From contig CABRGB010000006.1 of the NCBI GenBank assembly GCA_902470345.1, forward strand, positions 1 to 54,221: a stretch of DNA of 54,221 nt, in the 5' to 3' direction. The notes beneath the pieces were generated by a model. That model was not told where the DNA came from and did not search any database. It worked only from the letters and a program-made list of their open reading frames with translations. Positions 8,585 to 18,396 of this stretch are shown piece after piece (within the stretch, counting starts at the first letter, position 1; the number at the start of each line of letters is the position of its first letter). A program made the position numbers and the translations under genes. This stretch comes from an uncultured Collinsella sp. Lineage in GTDB: Bacteria; Actinomycetota; Coriobacteriia; Coriobacteriales; Coriobacteriaceae.

Positions 8585-9037
8585 ATGAGCATCAATCGAG
8601 TGAACATCACCGGTAACCTCACGCGTGATCCCGAGCTGCGCGCCACCGCCGGCGGAACCCAGGTTCTGTCCTTTGGCGTCGCCGTGAACGATCGTCGCCG
8701 CAACCCGCAGACTGGCGAGTGGGAGGACTATCCCAACTTTGTCGACTGCACTATGTTCGGCACGCGCGCCGAGGCCGTGAGCCGTTTCCTGGCAAAGGGA
8801 AACAAGGTCGCGATCGAGGGCAAGCTGCGCTACAGCTCTTGGGAGCGCGACGGCCAGCGCCGGAGCAAGCTTGAGGTCATCGTCGATGAGATCGAGTTTA
8901 TGAGCTCCCGTGGTGGCCAGGGTGGCTACGATCAGGGCGGTTACGCCCCCGCAGCCCCCGCGCCCGCAGCACGTCCTGCCGCACCGGTGGCTACGCCGCC
9001 CGCGGTCGACGTCTACGATGAGGACATCCCGTTTTAA
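8585..9037 (+). CDS. ssb: Single-stranded DNA-binding protein
   Basis: The 150-residue protein has an N-terminal OB fold (about residues 1-108, opening with INRVNITGNLTRDPELR). A short Gly/Ala/Pro-rich linker leads to the acidic tip YDEDIPF, which recruits partner proteins in replication and repair. The linker is short compared with other actinobacterial SSBs. Position between rpsF and rpsR is the conserved bacterial arrangement. GAGGAAG lies upstream of the ATG. Confidence 0.97.
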   Translation: MSINRVNITGNLTRDPELRATAGGTQVLSFGVAVNDRRRNPQTGEWEDYPNFVDCTMFGTRAEAVSRFLAKGNKVAIEGKLRYSSWERDGQRRSKLEVIVDEIEFMSSRGGQGGYDQGGYAPAAPAPAARPAAPVATPPAVDVYDEDIPF

Positions 9038-9109
9038 GGGCTGTTCGCCTATTTTTGAGTGAGAGGCGGCTTCGGTTCGCCGAAGTTGCCAAACGAAAGG
9101 TATTTTGAC

Positions 9110-9376
9110 ATGGCTAATGATTTTTCTGCACGTCAGCCGCGTCGTAAGTACTGCCAGTTCTGCAAGGAGAACACTGAGTTCATCGACTATAAGGACACTC
9201 AGCTTCTCCGTAAGTACATGACCGACCGTGGCAAGATCAAGCCTCGTCGCGTCACTGGCGCTTGCACGCAGCATCAGCATGACATCGCCAACGCCATCAA
9301 GCGCGCCCGCGAGATGGCTCTCCTGCCGTACACCGTCCCCGTGGTTTCCTCTCGTGGCAACCGCGACCGCGGCTAA
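9110..9376 (+). CDS. rpsR: 30S ribosomal protein S18
   Basis: The 88-residue protein carries the S18 core, including DYKDTQLLRKYMTDRGKI. An N-terminal CQFC pair and a later CTQHQH stretch resemble the zinc-binding (C+) form of S18. The start at 9110 is preceded by AAAGG; an upstream in-frame ATG at 9059 gives an 18-residue non-conserved extension and is rejected. It partners S6 in the platform of the 30S subunit. Confidence 0.96.
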   Translation: MANDFSARQPRRKYCQFCKENTEFIDYKDTQLLRKYMTDRGKIKPRRVTGACTQHQHDIANAIKRAREMALLPYTVPVVSSRGNRDRG

Positions 9377-9391
9377 GAAGGGAGACGCATC

Positions 9392-9931
9392 ATGAAGGTT
9401 ATTCTTCTCGATGAGATCAAGGGCAAGGGCGGCGAGGGTGACGTCGTAGAGGTCGCTCAGGGTTACGCTGAGAACTTCCTGTTCCCCAAGAAGCTCGCTG
9501 TTGCCGCCACCAAGGGCAACCTCAAGCAGCTTGACGAGCGTCGCAACAACATCGCCAAGCGCGAGGCCGTCCGTCTGGCTACCGCCAACGAGACCAAGGC
9601 TGCCTTCGAGGGCAAGACGGTCACCGTTGACGTCAAGGTCGGCGACGAGGGCATCCTCTTTGGCTCCGTTACCGCCGCTATGATTGCTGACGCCATCAAG
9701 GCTCAGCTCGGTATGGACATCGACCGCAAGCGCGTCGAGCTCGGTAAGCCCATCAAGGTTGCCGGTGCCCACACCGTTGCCATCTCGCTGTACCGCGAGA
9801 TCAAGGCCGAGGTTGTCGTTCTCGTTGGCGTTACCGCCGAGGAGCTCGCTGCCGAGGCTGAGGCTGAGGAGACCGCTGAGGTCGCCGAGGCTGAGACCGC
9901 CGAGGTCGAGACTGAGGCTGCTGCCGAGTAG
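9392..9931 (+). CDS. rplI: 50S ribosomal protein L9 with acidic C-terminal extension
   Basis: The first ~148 residues are canonical L9: an N-terminal domain opening MKVILLDEIKGKGGEGDVV, a long connecting helix and a C-terminal domain. A tail of about 30 residues made almost only of Glu, Ala, Val and Thr then follows. L9 binds domain V of 23S rRNA and restrains frameshifting. The extension is unusual in composition and probably disordered; its role is unknown. GGGAGA precedes the start. It is the last gene of the S6 operon. Confidence 0.96.
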   Translation: MKVILLDEIKGKGGEGDVVEVAQGYAENFLFPKKLAVAATKGNLKQLDERRNNIAKREAVRLATANETKAAFEGKTVTVDVKVGDEGILFGSVTAAMIADAIKAQLGMDIDRKRVELGKPIKVAGAHTVAISLYREIKAEVVVLVGVTAEELAAEAEAEETAEVAEAETAEVETEAAAE

Positions 9932-9963
9932 CATTTGCTGCAACGCAACAACCTTGTTCTAAG

Positions 9964-9998
9964 AAGGGCGCTCTGGGAGACCAGGGCGCCCTTTTGTT
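9964..9998 (+). terminator. Terminator of the rpsF-rplI operon
   Basis: A 13-bp stem with one G-U pair (AAGGGCGCTCTGG, loop GAGA, CCAGGGCGCCCTT) is followed by a T-rich tract. Confidence 0.85.
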
Positions 9999-10155
9999 TT
10001 TTGCGCTGAGTGAGTGTCATGGTGAACGTTGCGTCGAAGTCCTATATACGGGACCGTTCATCCGTTTCGTTCGGTGATGATTGCCGGGGCGCGGCCCGTT
10101 TTGGGACCGTGGCTGATACTATGGATGCTCGCAAGCGATATGAATGAGGATGCTC

Positions 10156-11547
10156 ATGGCATATGACGAAAGGGAGATGGGGCTGACGGTCGAGGACCGT
10201 GGCTCCAAGTTGGGTCTCCCTCAAAACCAAGATGCAGAGGCCAATGTACTGGCCGCCATGCTGCTGTCGCCCGAGGTGGTCGAGGAGGCCCAGGTCGAGC
10301 TGCAGCCCGATGACTTCTACCGGCCCATTCATAAGACCATCTACACCGCGATGGTCGATATGTACAACAGCCGCATTCCCATCGACTCTATCTCGCTGAT
10401 CGATTACCTGCGCAGCATCAACAAGCTTGATGCCGTGGGCGGCGAGGCCTACATTTTGGAGCTGATGGGTCAGACCCTGTCGCTCGTGAACTGGCAGCAC
10501 CATGCCGCCATCGTCCGTCGCGACTCGATGCTGCGCGAGCTGATCGGTGCCACCAACGAGATCAACGCCCTGGCCTATAACGCCCCTACCGACACCAAAG
10601 AGGTCGTGGAGCTGGCCGAGAGCAAGTTGCTCAAGGTCACGGCGCGCGAGGTCAAGTCGAGCTATAAGACACTGACCGAGTTTATGGTCGAGGCCTATAA
10701 CGAGGCCGAGGAAGTGTGTAAGGCCGGCGGACAGGCCGCGGGCGTGCCCACCGGCTTCCCGTCGCTCGACCGCATGCTTATGGGTTTCCGCGAGGGCCAG
10801 CTCATCATTATCGGCGCCCGCCCTGCCGTGGGTAAGACGTCGTTCGCTCTGAACTTGGCGCTGAATGCCGCCGCTGCGGGCTATACCGTCGGCTTCTTTT
10901 CGCTGGAGATGTCGGGCAAGGAAATTGCCCAGCGCCTGATTTGCGCCTACGCCATGATTTCAATCAGCGACTTCCGTACGGGCCGCATTAGTCCCGAACA
11001 GTGGGCCAACATCAACGAGGCCACGCAGACCTTGTCTAAGCTCGACATTCTGATTGACGATACGCCCGGCACCACGGTGACCGAGATTCGCGCCAAGAGC
11101 CGCCGCATGCTCCACAACAAGGAGAAGGCCATCATCATCCTGGACTACCTGCAGCTGGTGAGTCCTCCGCCGGGACGTCGCTCCGAGAGCCGTACCGTCG
11201 AGGTCTCCGAGATGTCGCGTGGTTTAAAGATCATGGCCAAGGAGCTTAAGATCCCGCTCATTGCGCTGTCGCAGCTGTCGCGTCAGGTCGAGTCCCGTAC
11301 CGGCAAGCGCCCGCAGCTGTCCGACCTGCGTGAATCGGGCTCCATCGAGCAGGACGCCGACATCGTTATGTTCTTGGACCGCTCCGCTGATGAGGCCGAG
11401 GCCTCGCGTGACGATCGACCCGACGAGGGCGTTACGCGCATCGTCGTGGCCAAGAACCGTTCGGGCCCGATCGGTGACGTCGACCTGATGTTCCTGCCGG
11501 CATCCACCAAGTTCTATGAGCTTGATGGGGCGCATACCGAGGAGTAG
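10156..11547 (+). CDS. dnaB: Replicative DNA helicase DnaB
   Basis: The 463-residue protein has the N-terminal helicase-loader and primase-contact domain and a RecA-like motor domain. Motifs include Walker A (GARPAVGKTS, about residue 215), Walker B-like IIILDYLQL and the DRESGSIEQDAD-type region near the end. It unwinds DNA ahead of the replication fork as a hexamer. I chose the ATG at 10156 because GAGGA lies 5 nt upstream; ATGs at 10144 and 10150 are also in frame. No intein is present. The gene sits between the ribosomal protein operon and purA, each with its own signals. Confidence 0.96.
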   Translation: MAYDEREMGLTVEDRGSKLGLPQNQDAEANVLAAMLLSPEVVEEAQVELQPDDFYRPIHKTIYTAMVDMYNSRIPIDSISLIDYLRSINKLDAVGGEAYILELMGQTLSLVNWQHHAAIVRRDSMLRELIGATNEINALAYNAPTDTKEVVELAESKLLKVTAREVKSSYKTLTEFMVEAYNEAEEVCKAGGQAAGVPTGFPSLDRMLMGFREGQLIIIGARPAVGKTSFALNLALNAAAAGYTVGFFSLEMSGKEIAQRLICAYAMISISDFRTGRISPEQWANINEATQTLSKLDILIDDTPGTTVTEIRAKSRRMLHNKEKAIIILDYLQLVSPPPGRRSESRTVEVSEMSRGLKIMAKELKIPLIALSQLSRQVESRTGKRPQLSDLRESGSIEQDADIVMFLDRSADEAEASRDDRPDEGVTRIVVAKNRSGPIGDVDLMFLPASTKFYELDGAHTEE

Positions 11548-11574
11548 GACAGGCGCCCGTTGCACGGGTATACT
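11546..11574 (+). promoter_or_regulatory. Candidate purA promoter
   Basis: AGGACA (11546-11551) and TATACT (11569-11574) are spaced 17 bp, 66 bp before the purA start. The -10 is good and the -35 moderate. Confidence 0.5.
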
Positions 11575-11640
11575 GGGAATGTTTTGTGCTTCTGCGTGCC
11601 AGCGTGGCGCGTAGACAGTCCATGAATGTAAGGAGTAAAC

Positions 11641-12927
<1,287 letters not shown>

Positions 12928-12949
12928 TCGGCACTATTCGGTTATTGCG

Positions 12950-12991
12950 ATATACCCCTTTGCAGCCCAAGCGGGCGGCCGAGGGGTATAT
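12950..12991 (+). terminator. purA terminator
   Basis: ATATACCCCT (12950-12959) pairs perfectly with AGGGGTATAT (12982-12991), enclosing a GC-rich loop that can pair further. A short T-rich stretch follows. Confidence 0.65.
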
Positions 12992-13045
12992 TTGCTTGCA
13001 AAGGGCTCGCGCGGAGCGGGCCGCTAATCCATAGAGGAGGCACCC

Positions 13046-14350
13046 TTGAAGGCGGACACTCAAACCATCGACATCCTGTTGTTGGGCAGCGGCGGCCGCG
13101 AGCATGCTCTGGCAGCAAAGCTCGCAGCATCACCGCGCGCCGGCAAGCTCTACATCGCGCCGGGTAACGGCGGCACCGCGAGCTGCGGCGAGAACGTGGT
13201 TCTCGACGATTGCGATCCTGCGGCCGTGGCGGCGTTTGCCCAGAGCCACGGATGCGGACTCGTGGTGATTGGCCCCGAGGCTCCGCTCGTGGCGGGCGTT
13301 GCCGATGCCGTGCGCGCGGTGGGCATTCCCTGCTTTGGCCCGGGTGCCGAGGGCGCTCAGATGGAGGGCTCCAAGCTATTCTCCAAGCAACTCATGGAGC
13401 GTGCCGGCATTCCGACGGCCGCCTACGGCTCGTTTACCGACGAGGCTTCGGCTCTTGCCTATGTGCGTGAGCAGGGTGCCCCGCTGGTCGTCAAGGCCGA
13501 CGGCCTTGCCGCGGGCAAGGGCGTTATCGTGGCGACTGAGCTTGCGCAGGCCGAGGAAGCCGTGCGTGAGTGTTTTGGCGGCACCTTTGGCGATGCCGGC
13601 AACACCGTTGTCATTGAGGAAATGCTGGTTGGCCCCGAGTGCTCGCTGCTGGCCTTTACCGACGGCAAGACCGTGCGTCCTATGGCCAGCTCGCAGGATC
13701 ACAAGCGTGCACTCGAGGGCGACAAGGGCCCCAACACCGGTGGTATGGGCGTCTACAGCCCGGTGCCCATCGTGACCGACGAGGAGCACGCCACCATGGT
13801 GAAGGTCATGGAGCAGACCGTGGCCGAGCTCGCCGCCGAGGGCATCGACTACCGCGGCTGCCTGTACGGCGGCTTTATGCTTACCCCCGCCGGCCCCAAG
13901 GTGCTGGAGTTCAACGCCCGCTTTGGCGACCCCGAGACGCAGGTCGTGCTGCCGCGCCTCAAGAACGACCTGGTCGAGGTCATGCTCGCCTGCGCCAACT
14001 GCGAGCTCGATCAGATTGAACTCGACTGGCGTGACGAGTGGGCCGTGGCTGTTGTCCTGACGAGTGCGGGCTACCCCGGCAGCTACGAGAAGGGCAAAGT
14101 CATCACCGGCATCGCCGACGCCGAGGCCATGGAGAACGTGACCGTGTACCATGCCGGCACCGCCGTGGTGGACGGTCAACTCGTGACCAACGGTGGCCGC
14201 GTGCTTGCCGTGACCGCGCTGGGCGACACGTTCGAGAACGCTCGCAACCTTGCCTACGAGGCCTGCGAGAAGATTGATTTTGAGGGCAAGACCCTGCGTC
14301 ATGACATCGGCCTGCGCGCGCTGCGTGGCCGCGACGCCTGGGATGCCTAA
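13046..14350 (+). CDS. purD: Phosphoribosylamine-glycine ligase (GAR synthetase)
   Basis: The 434-residue ATP-grasp enzyme makes glycinamide ribonucleotide from phosphoribosylamine, glycine and ATP. N-terminal LLLGSGGREHALA, the ATP-grasp core (VVKADGLAAGKGV), the GPNTGGMG loop and the NARFGDPETQ metal-binding motif are all intact. The start codon is TTG at 13046, chosen because AGGAGG lies 5 nt before it and no alternative fits. The NUDIX gene follows 12 bp later and probably shares the transcript. Confidence 0.97.
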   Translation: MKADTQTIDILLLGSGGREHALAAKLAASPRAGKLYIAPGNGGTASCGENVVLDDCDPAAVAAFAQSHGCGLVVIGPEAPLVAGVADAVRAVGIPCFGPGAEGAQMEGSKLFSKQLMERAGIPTAAYGSFTDEASALAYVREQGAPLVVKADGLAAGKGVIVATELAQAEEAVRECFGGTFGDAGNTVVIEEMLVGPECSLLAFTDGKTVRPMASSQDHKRALEGDKGPNTGGMGVYSPVPIVTDEEHATMVKVMEQTVAELAAEGIDYRGCLYGGFMLTPAGPKVLEFNARFGDPETQVVLPRLKNDLVEVMLACANCELDQIELDWRDEWAVAVVLTSAGYPGSYEKGKVITGIADAEAMENVTVYHAGTAVVDGQLVTNGGRVLAVTALGDTFENARNLAYEACEKIDFEGKTLRHDIGLRALRGRDAWDA

Positions 14351-14371
14351 AGTCCGAGAGGGATGAGACGG

Positions 14372-15067
14372 ATGGACGAGAAGAATGAAGAGCTCGTGGA
14401 CGCGCAGATCGTCGAAGAGGACAGCCGCATGTATGGGCACGCCGAGGGCGAGCCTGGTGGCGAGGTCGCTGACGAGCCGGCGCTGGTGCTGGGCGACGAC
14501 GACCCGCACGATGCCGAGCTGCACGAGAAGATTCTTTCGGAGGAGTGCGCCTGGAAGGGCAAGATCCTCGACGTCCACCGTCTTGAGGTTGAACTGCCCA
14601 ACGGTCACCGCAGCGCCCGCGATATCGTTCGCCATCCGGGTGCGGCGGCCGTTGTGGCGCTGACCGAGAGCGGCAAGATCGTACTGGTGCGTCAGTACCG
14701 CACCGCCATCGACCGCGTGACGGTCGAGATTCCCGCCGGCAAGCTCGATCCAGGCGAGGACCCGCTCGATTGCGCCAAGCGTGAGCTGCATGAGGAGACG
14801 GGCTTTAGGGCCGGTCGCATTCGCTTTTTGACGTCGATTGTCACGTCCTGCGGCTTCTGTGACGAGATCATTCACATCTACCTGGCCACCAAGCTCGAGT
14901 TTGATGCGCCCAACCCCGATGATGACGAGTTTGTCAACGTGGATCTGGTGCCGCTGCACGAGCTGATCGACGCCGTGCTCGACGGCAAGATCGAAGATGC
15001 CAAGACCGTCGTGGGCGCCTTGGCCTGCGATAGCATCGCGCATAGGTTGGGCGGAGCCGATCTTTAA
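14372..15067 (+). CDS. NUDIX hydrolase, ADP-ribose pyrophosphatase type
   Basis: The 231-residue protein has a complete Nudix box, G-x5-E-x7-REL-x-EE-x-GF, within its middle third. It reads GKLDPGEDPLDCAKRELHEE before TGF. The upstream strand VRQYRTAIDRVTVEIPAGKL is typical of ADP-ribose or nucleoside-diphosphate-sugar pyrophosphatases. An N-terminal acidic stretch of about 50 residues is not part of the fold and looks disordered. GAGGG lies 9 nt before the ATG at 14372; an ATG at 14363 is in frame too. Coupling to purD suggests nucleotide housekeeping, but the exact substrate is not readable from sequence. Confidence 0.88.
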   Translation: MDEKNEELVDAQIVEEDSRMYGHAEGEPGGEVADEPALVLGDDDPHDAELHEKILSEECAWKGKILDVHRLEVELPNGHRSARDIVRHPGAAAVVALTESGKIVLVRQYRTAIDRVTVEIPAGKLDPGEDPLDCAKRELHEETGFRAGRIRFLTSIVTSCGFCDEIIHIYLATKLEFDAPNPDDDEFVNVDLVPLHELIDAVLDGKIEDAKTVVGALACDSIAHRLGGADL

Positions 15068-15218
15068 CGAGCGGGGATGATCCCGCAGGTTTGTGTAAGT
15101 CAGCGAAAGCGCTCCATTTGAGACAAGGTGGCCTAAAAGAGGAGGGGCGTATGGATATACGCGACCGACGATTGAAGGCCAGATTGTCCAAATGGGGCGC
15201 TTGCAGCGTCGAGACGAA

Positions 15219-15240
15219 ACGCGGTTTGGTAAAACCGCGT
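15219..15240 (+). promoter_or_regulatory. Hairpin abutting the ABC exporter ribosome binding site
   Basis: ACGCGGTTT (15219-15227) pairs perfectly with AAACCGCGT (15232-15240) around a GGTA loop. The AAGGTG ribosome binding site begins at the next base. It may tune translation of the exporter. Confidence 0.45.
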
Positions 15241-15249
15241 AAGGTGATT

Positions 15250-17022
15250 ATGTTTAGAAGGTTTTTGTCTTATTACAAGCCCCAGATGGGGCTTTTTGTT
15301 GCCGATACTGTTTGCGCCCTGGTGCTTGCCGCCATCGACCTGGCGTTTCCTATTATTCTGCGCAATCTGACTGGTGGGCTCTTTACCCAGGGTCAGGCTG
15401 CTATTATGCAGGCGCTCGGTATGATCGCGGTTGGTCTGGTGCTGATGTATGCCATCCGTTGCGCCTGTCGCTACTTTGTGAGTTACTGGGGCCACGTGAT
15501 GGGCGCGCGCATGGAGTCCAAGATGCGCGAGGACCTGTTCGATCAGTACGAGCGCTTTAGCTTTGCGTACTTCGATCGCAACAGCTCGGGTGACATGATG
15601 AGCCGCGTGGTCAACGACCTGTTCGATATCTGCGAGGCGGCACACCACGTGCCCGAGTGGATTATCATCTGCGGCATCGAGATCGTCGGCTCGTTTGTGA
15701 TCCTCTTTGCTATTGCCCCGGTGCTGGCGCTTGCTATGGCCGTGGTGACGGCGGTGTTTGCGGCCATCATGTTTTGGCAGAACATGCGCATGCGCGAGGT
15801 CTTTAGCGACAACCGCAAAAAGATCAGCGGTATTAATGCTCAGCTGCAGGATTCGCTGGCCGGCATGCGCGTGGTCAAGAGTTTTGCGAACGAGGAGGCT
15901 GAACGCTCCAAGTTCCGCGCCTCCAACGACCGCTATCTTTCGTCCAAAGAGAATATGTATCACGCCATGGGCGTTTACACTGCGACGTATGGCCTGCTCT
16001 CGGGCGTGTTGTACGTGATCGTGGTGCTGCTGGGTGGTTGGCTGGTGGCGCAAGGCCAACTGCAGGCGGTCGATATGGCGACCTTCGCGCTCTACATTTC
16101 ACTGTTCTGCACGCCGCTCGAGACGCTCGTCAATTCGGCCGAAACGTATCAGAAGGCCATCGCCGGCTTTAAGCGCATGGACGAGGTGCTTTCGACCGCC
16201 CCGGATATCCAGGATAAGCCGGATGCCGCGGACCTGCAGGTGACGGCAGGCGCGGTTGAATATCGCGACGTGTGCTTTAGCTACGAGGATGTTGAGTTGG
16301 GCGAGGGCGGCGCCGACGGACGCCCTGTTATCGACCATATGAATCTGTCCATCAAGCCCGGACAGACCATTGCCCTGGTTGGCCCCTCGGGCGGCGGCAA
16401 GTCTACGACTTGTTCGCTGCTGCCGCGCTTTTACGACGTGGCGGACGGATCCATCAGCATCGACGGCCAGGACGTGCGCGACGTGACGCAACAGAGTCTG
16501 CGCCGCGCCATTGGCCTGGTGCAGCAGGATGTCTATCTGTTTGGCGGTACGATTGGCGAGAACATCGCTTACGGCAAGCCAGGCGCCACGGCAGAAGAAG
16601 TTGCCGAGGCCGCCCGCCGCGCCAATATCGATACCTTCATTGAGTCGCTGCCGCAGGGCTACGACACGGTCGTGGGCGAGCGTGGCAGCCGTCTTTCGGG
16701 CGGCCAGAAGCAGCGCGTAGCCATTGCGCGCGTGTTTCTCAAGAACCCCAAGATCTTGATCCTGGACGAGGCGACGAGCGCCTTGGATAACGAGAGCGAG
16801 GAGGCGGTGCAGGAGTCGCTCGAGCGCCTGGCGCGCGGCCGTACCACGATTATCATCGCCCACCGTCTCTCGACCATTAAGCATGCCGACGAGATTGCGA
16901 CCGTCGAGCATGGTCGCGTTGTGGAACGTGGTACGCACGAGCAGCTTCTCGCCCGTGGCGGCACCTATGCCCGTTACTATCGAATGCAGTTCGAAGGTGC
17001 GCGTGCGCACGAGCTCGACTGA
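15250..17022 (+). CDS. ABC exporter (fused membrane and ATPase domains)
   Basis: The 590-residue protein has a six-helix type I exporter transmembrane domain (about 1-310) followed by one nucleotide-binding domain. Walker A GPSGGGKST, signature LSGGQKQR, Walker B ILILDEATSALD and the H-loop IIAHRLSTIKHAD are intact. It acts as a dimer in the membrane; a multidrug or lipid substrate is typical but not determinable. I chose the ATG at 15250 because family members usually open with a short basic-aromatic stretch like MFRRFLSYYKPQ, and AAGGTG lies just upstream. The frame stays open back to 15091. An ATG at 15151 with GGAGGGG 5 nt before it would add 33 residues, so a longer form is possible. Confidence 0.9.
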   Translation: MFRRFLSYYKPQMGLFVADTVCALVLAAIDLAFPIILRNLTGGLFTQGQAAIMQALGMIAVGLVLMYAIRCACRYFVSYWGHVMGARMESKMREDLFDQYERFSFAYFDRNSSGDMMSRVVNDLFDICEAAHHVPEWIIICGIEIVGSFVILFAIAPVLALAMAVVTAVFAAIMFWQNMRMREVFSDNRKKISGINAQLQDSLAGMRVVKSFANEEAERSKFRASNDRYLSSKENMYHAMGVYTATYGLLSGVLYVIVVLLGGWLVAQGQLQAVDMATFALYISLFCTPLETLVNSAETYQKAIAGFKRMDEVLSTAPDIQDKPDAADLQVTAGAVEYRDVCFSYEDVELGEGGADGRPVIDHMNLSIKPGQTIALVGPSGGGKSTTCSLLPRFYDVADGSISIDGQDVRDVTQQSLRRAIGLVQQDVYLFGGTIGENIAYGKPGATAEEVAEAARRANIDTFIESLPQGYDTVVGERGSRLSGGQKQRVAIARVFLKNPKILILDEATSALDNESEEAVQESLERLARGRTTIIIAHRLSTIKHADEIATVEHGRVVERGTHEQLLARGGTYARYYRMQFEGARAHELD

Positions 17023-17041
17023 TTGATATGACAGGAAGTTT

Positions 17042-18001
17042 ATGGCTGACAAGAACCCTTTGACTCCGGAAGAAGTGACGGAGTTATTCTCCGAAATCGA
17101 TGCATCCGGCGTCTTGGATCCTACGCTCGCCAAAAAGCGTACCGAGCGCATGCGCGAGAAAGAGGCTGCCGTCAAGCGCGGTGACAAGGCGACGCTGGCG
17201 CGGCTGCGCAGCGAGGATCGCGCGAGCCAGGCAAAACATATCGACCCGCTGTCCGAGGACGATCCTTCGGGCTCGCAGGTGAGCCATACCATTACGAAGA
17301 CTGCCATGGTCGTGGTTATCGGCATCTTGGTGCTGATCGTGGGCATGCAGATTGGCTACGGCGTGATGCGCCGCCTGAACACTGCCAACCTGTCCGAGAG
17401 CGTTTCGGTCGATACCGTTTCGACCGCGCTGAAGGGCGGCCTTGAGTGGGGTAACGGCTTTACGCAGTTCCCGCTCGACTTTAGCGTCGACGAGGCGGAC
17501 GAACGCACGGGTACGGTAGAGGTGACGGTGTTGGACACGTCGTCTGCCAACGAGCTCGAGCTGCTGTCCAACGGGCAGATTCAGGCTGCGGCGCTTGCGA
17601 CCAACGCGTTGCTTAACGATAAGATCGACCGCGTGGTGTACAACGTGCACGCCTATATCGACGAGGACAGCAATATCCAGCATGATTCCTTCTTTGGCAT
17701 GTTCCCCGCGCGGGGTCATCAGAGCGCCATTTTGACGTTTGTGTGGACCAAGAGCTCGTCAAATGCCACGAGTATCGACTGGAAGATGCGTATCGTGAGC
17801 ATGGATGACACGATTGCCGAGCGCATCCAAAAGCAGGTGAACTCGGTATCGTCACTGATTGAGGACCCGGCGGTAAGCCAGACCAAGATCACGGAAGAAA
17901 AGGCCGAGCGCGACTTGGAGCATCGCCTGCACGGTCGCGAGATCTTCCGCGGTGGCAAGCCCGACCGCACACCGTCCGATCTGCTGGAGCAGGATAAATA
18001 A
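17042..18001 (+). CDS. Single-pass membrane protein, unknown function
   Basis: I do not recognise this 319-residue protein. A charged N-terminal region (residues 1-80) rich in Arg/Glu helices is followed by one transmembrane helix (about 86-108). An extracytoplasmic domain of about 200 residues comes next, with mixed strand and helix character and no cysteines. The C-terminal 35 residues are highly charged. It begins 19 bp after the ABC exporter stop codon, with AGGAAG upstream, so both are probably made from one mRNA. A role alongside the exporter is possible but rests only on proximity. Confidence 0.7.
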   Translation: MADKNPLTPEEVTELFSEIDASGVLDPTLAKKRTERMREKEAAVKRGDKATLARLRSEDRASQAKHIDPLSEDDPSGSQVSHTITKTAMVVVIGILVLIVGMQIGYGVMRRLNTANLSESVSVDTVSTALKGGLEWGNGFTQFPLDFSVDEADERTGTVEVTVLDTSSANELELLSNGQIQAAALATNALLNDKIDRVVYNVHAYIDEDSNIQHDSFFGMFPARGHQSAILTFVWTKSSSNATSIDWKMRIVSMDDTIAERIQKQVNSVSSLIEDPAVSQTKITEEKAERDLEHRLHGREIFRGGKPDRTPSDLLEQDK

Positions 18002-18007
18002 GATGCC

Positions 18008-18048
18008 ATCATCCCGCGTGAGCCAAGTGCCCGCGCGGGATGATTTTT
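18008..18048 (+). terminator. Terminator of the ABC exporter unit
   Basis: ATCATCCCGCG (18008-18018) pairs perfectly with CGCGGGATGAT (18034-18044) and is followed by five Ts. It overlaps the left end of the large nested palindrome. Confidence 0.75.
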
Positions 18049-18259
18049 CTGGGACGGGGATTGAAAAATCATTCTGAGAATGGGGCTTTGTCGCTGAGTA
18101 GTCAATTTGGGACGGGGCTATTTTAGCTGCCCCGACCGTCAATCAACCCAACCGGCGGCCCCCAGCCGGGGTAGCTAAAATAGCCCCGTCCCAAATTGAC
18201 TACTCGCCAACTGCATACATGACAGAATGATTTTTCAATCCCCGTCCCAGAAAAATCAT
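18040..18259. repeat. 220-bp nested inverted repeat with GGGACGGGG cores
   Basis: Outer arms 18040-18076 and 18223-18259 are perfect 37-bp inverted copies. Inner arms 18096-18128 and 18173-18205 are perfect 33-bp inverted copies. Both arm types contain GGGACGGGG. The outer arm is itself near-palindromic (ATGATTTTTC against GAAAAATCAT). The 44-bp centre is GC-rich and unrelated. Inner-arm relatives occur at 525-558 and 25107-25142. Confidence 0.95.
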
Positions 18260-18324
18260 TATGCATAGAAAGTCATAATTATCATTTCGTAAACATTTCG
18301 ATGAAATTAACGCCATGGCGCATA

Positions 18325-18346
18325 CTTGCGGTTAAAATACCGCAAG
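18325..18346 (+). promoter_or_regulatory. Candidate carA promoter with overlapping operator
   Basis: CTTGCGGT and ACCGCAAG form a perfect 8-bp dyad that flanks TAAAAT (18333-18338), a plausible -10. A protein bound to the dyad would cover the promoter. No clear -35 is seen. Confidence 0.45.
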
Positions 18347-18367
18347 GCCTAACTACCAACCTTTAAG

Positions 18368-18385
18368 CCGGTCCGGAGAGACCGG
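18368..18385 (+). promoter_or_regulatory. PyrR-binding-like hairpin in the carA leader
   Basis: CCGGTC, loop CGGAGA, GACCGG forms a 6-bp stem. The stretch GTCCGGAGAGACC follows the PyrR RNA consensus (RUCCNGNGAGGYU) closely, and the hairpin abuts the carA ribosome binding site. PyrR-like translational control by UMP is inferred. Confidence 0.55.
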
Positions 18386-18396
18386 GAAGGAGAATT

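Noticed and set aside
13376..15043. 555-codon minus-strand frame opposite purD and the NUDIX gene
   Set aside because: Antisense shadow of two clear plus-strand genes.
18040..18259. CRISPR array
   Set aside because: Repeats are inverted, not regularly spaced direct repeats, and no cas genes are present. No CRISPR array was seen anywhere in the window.
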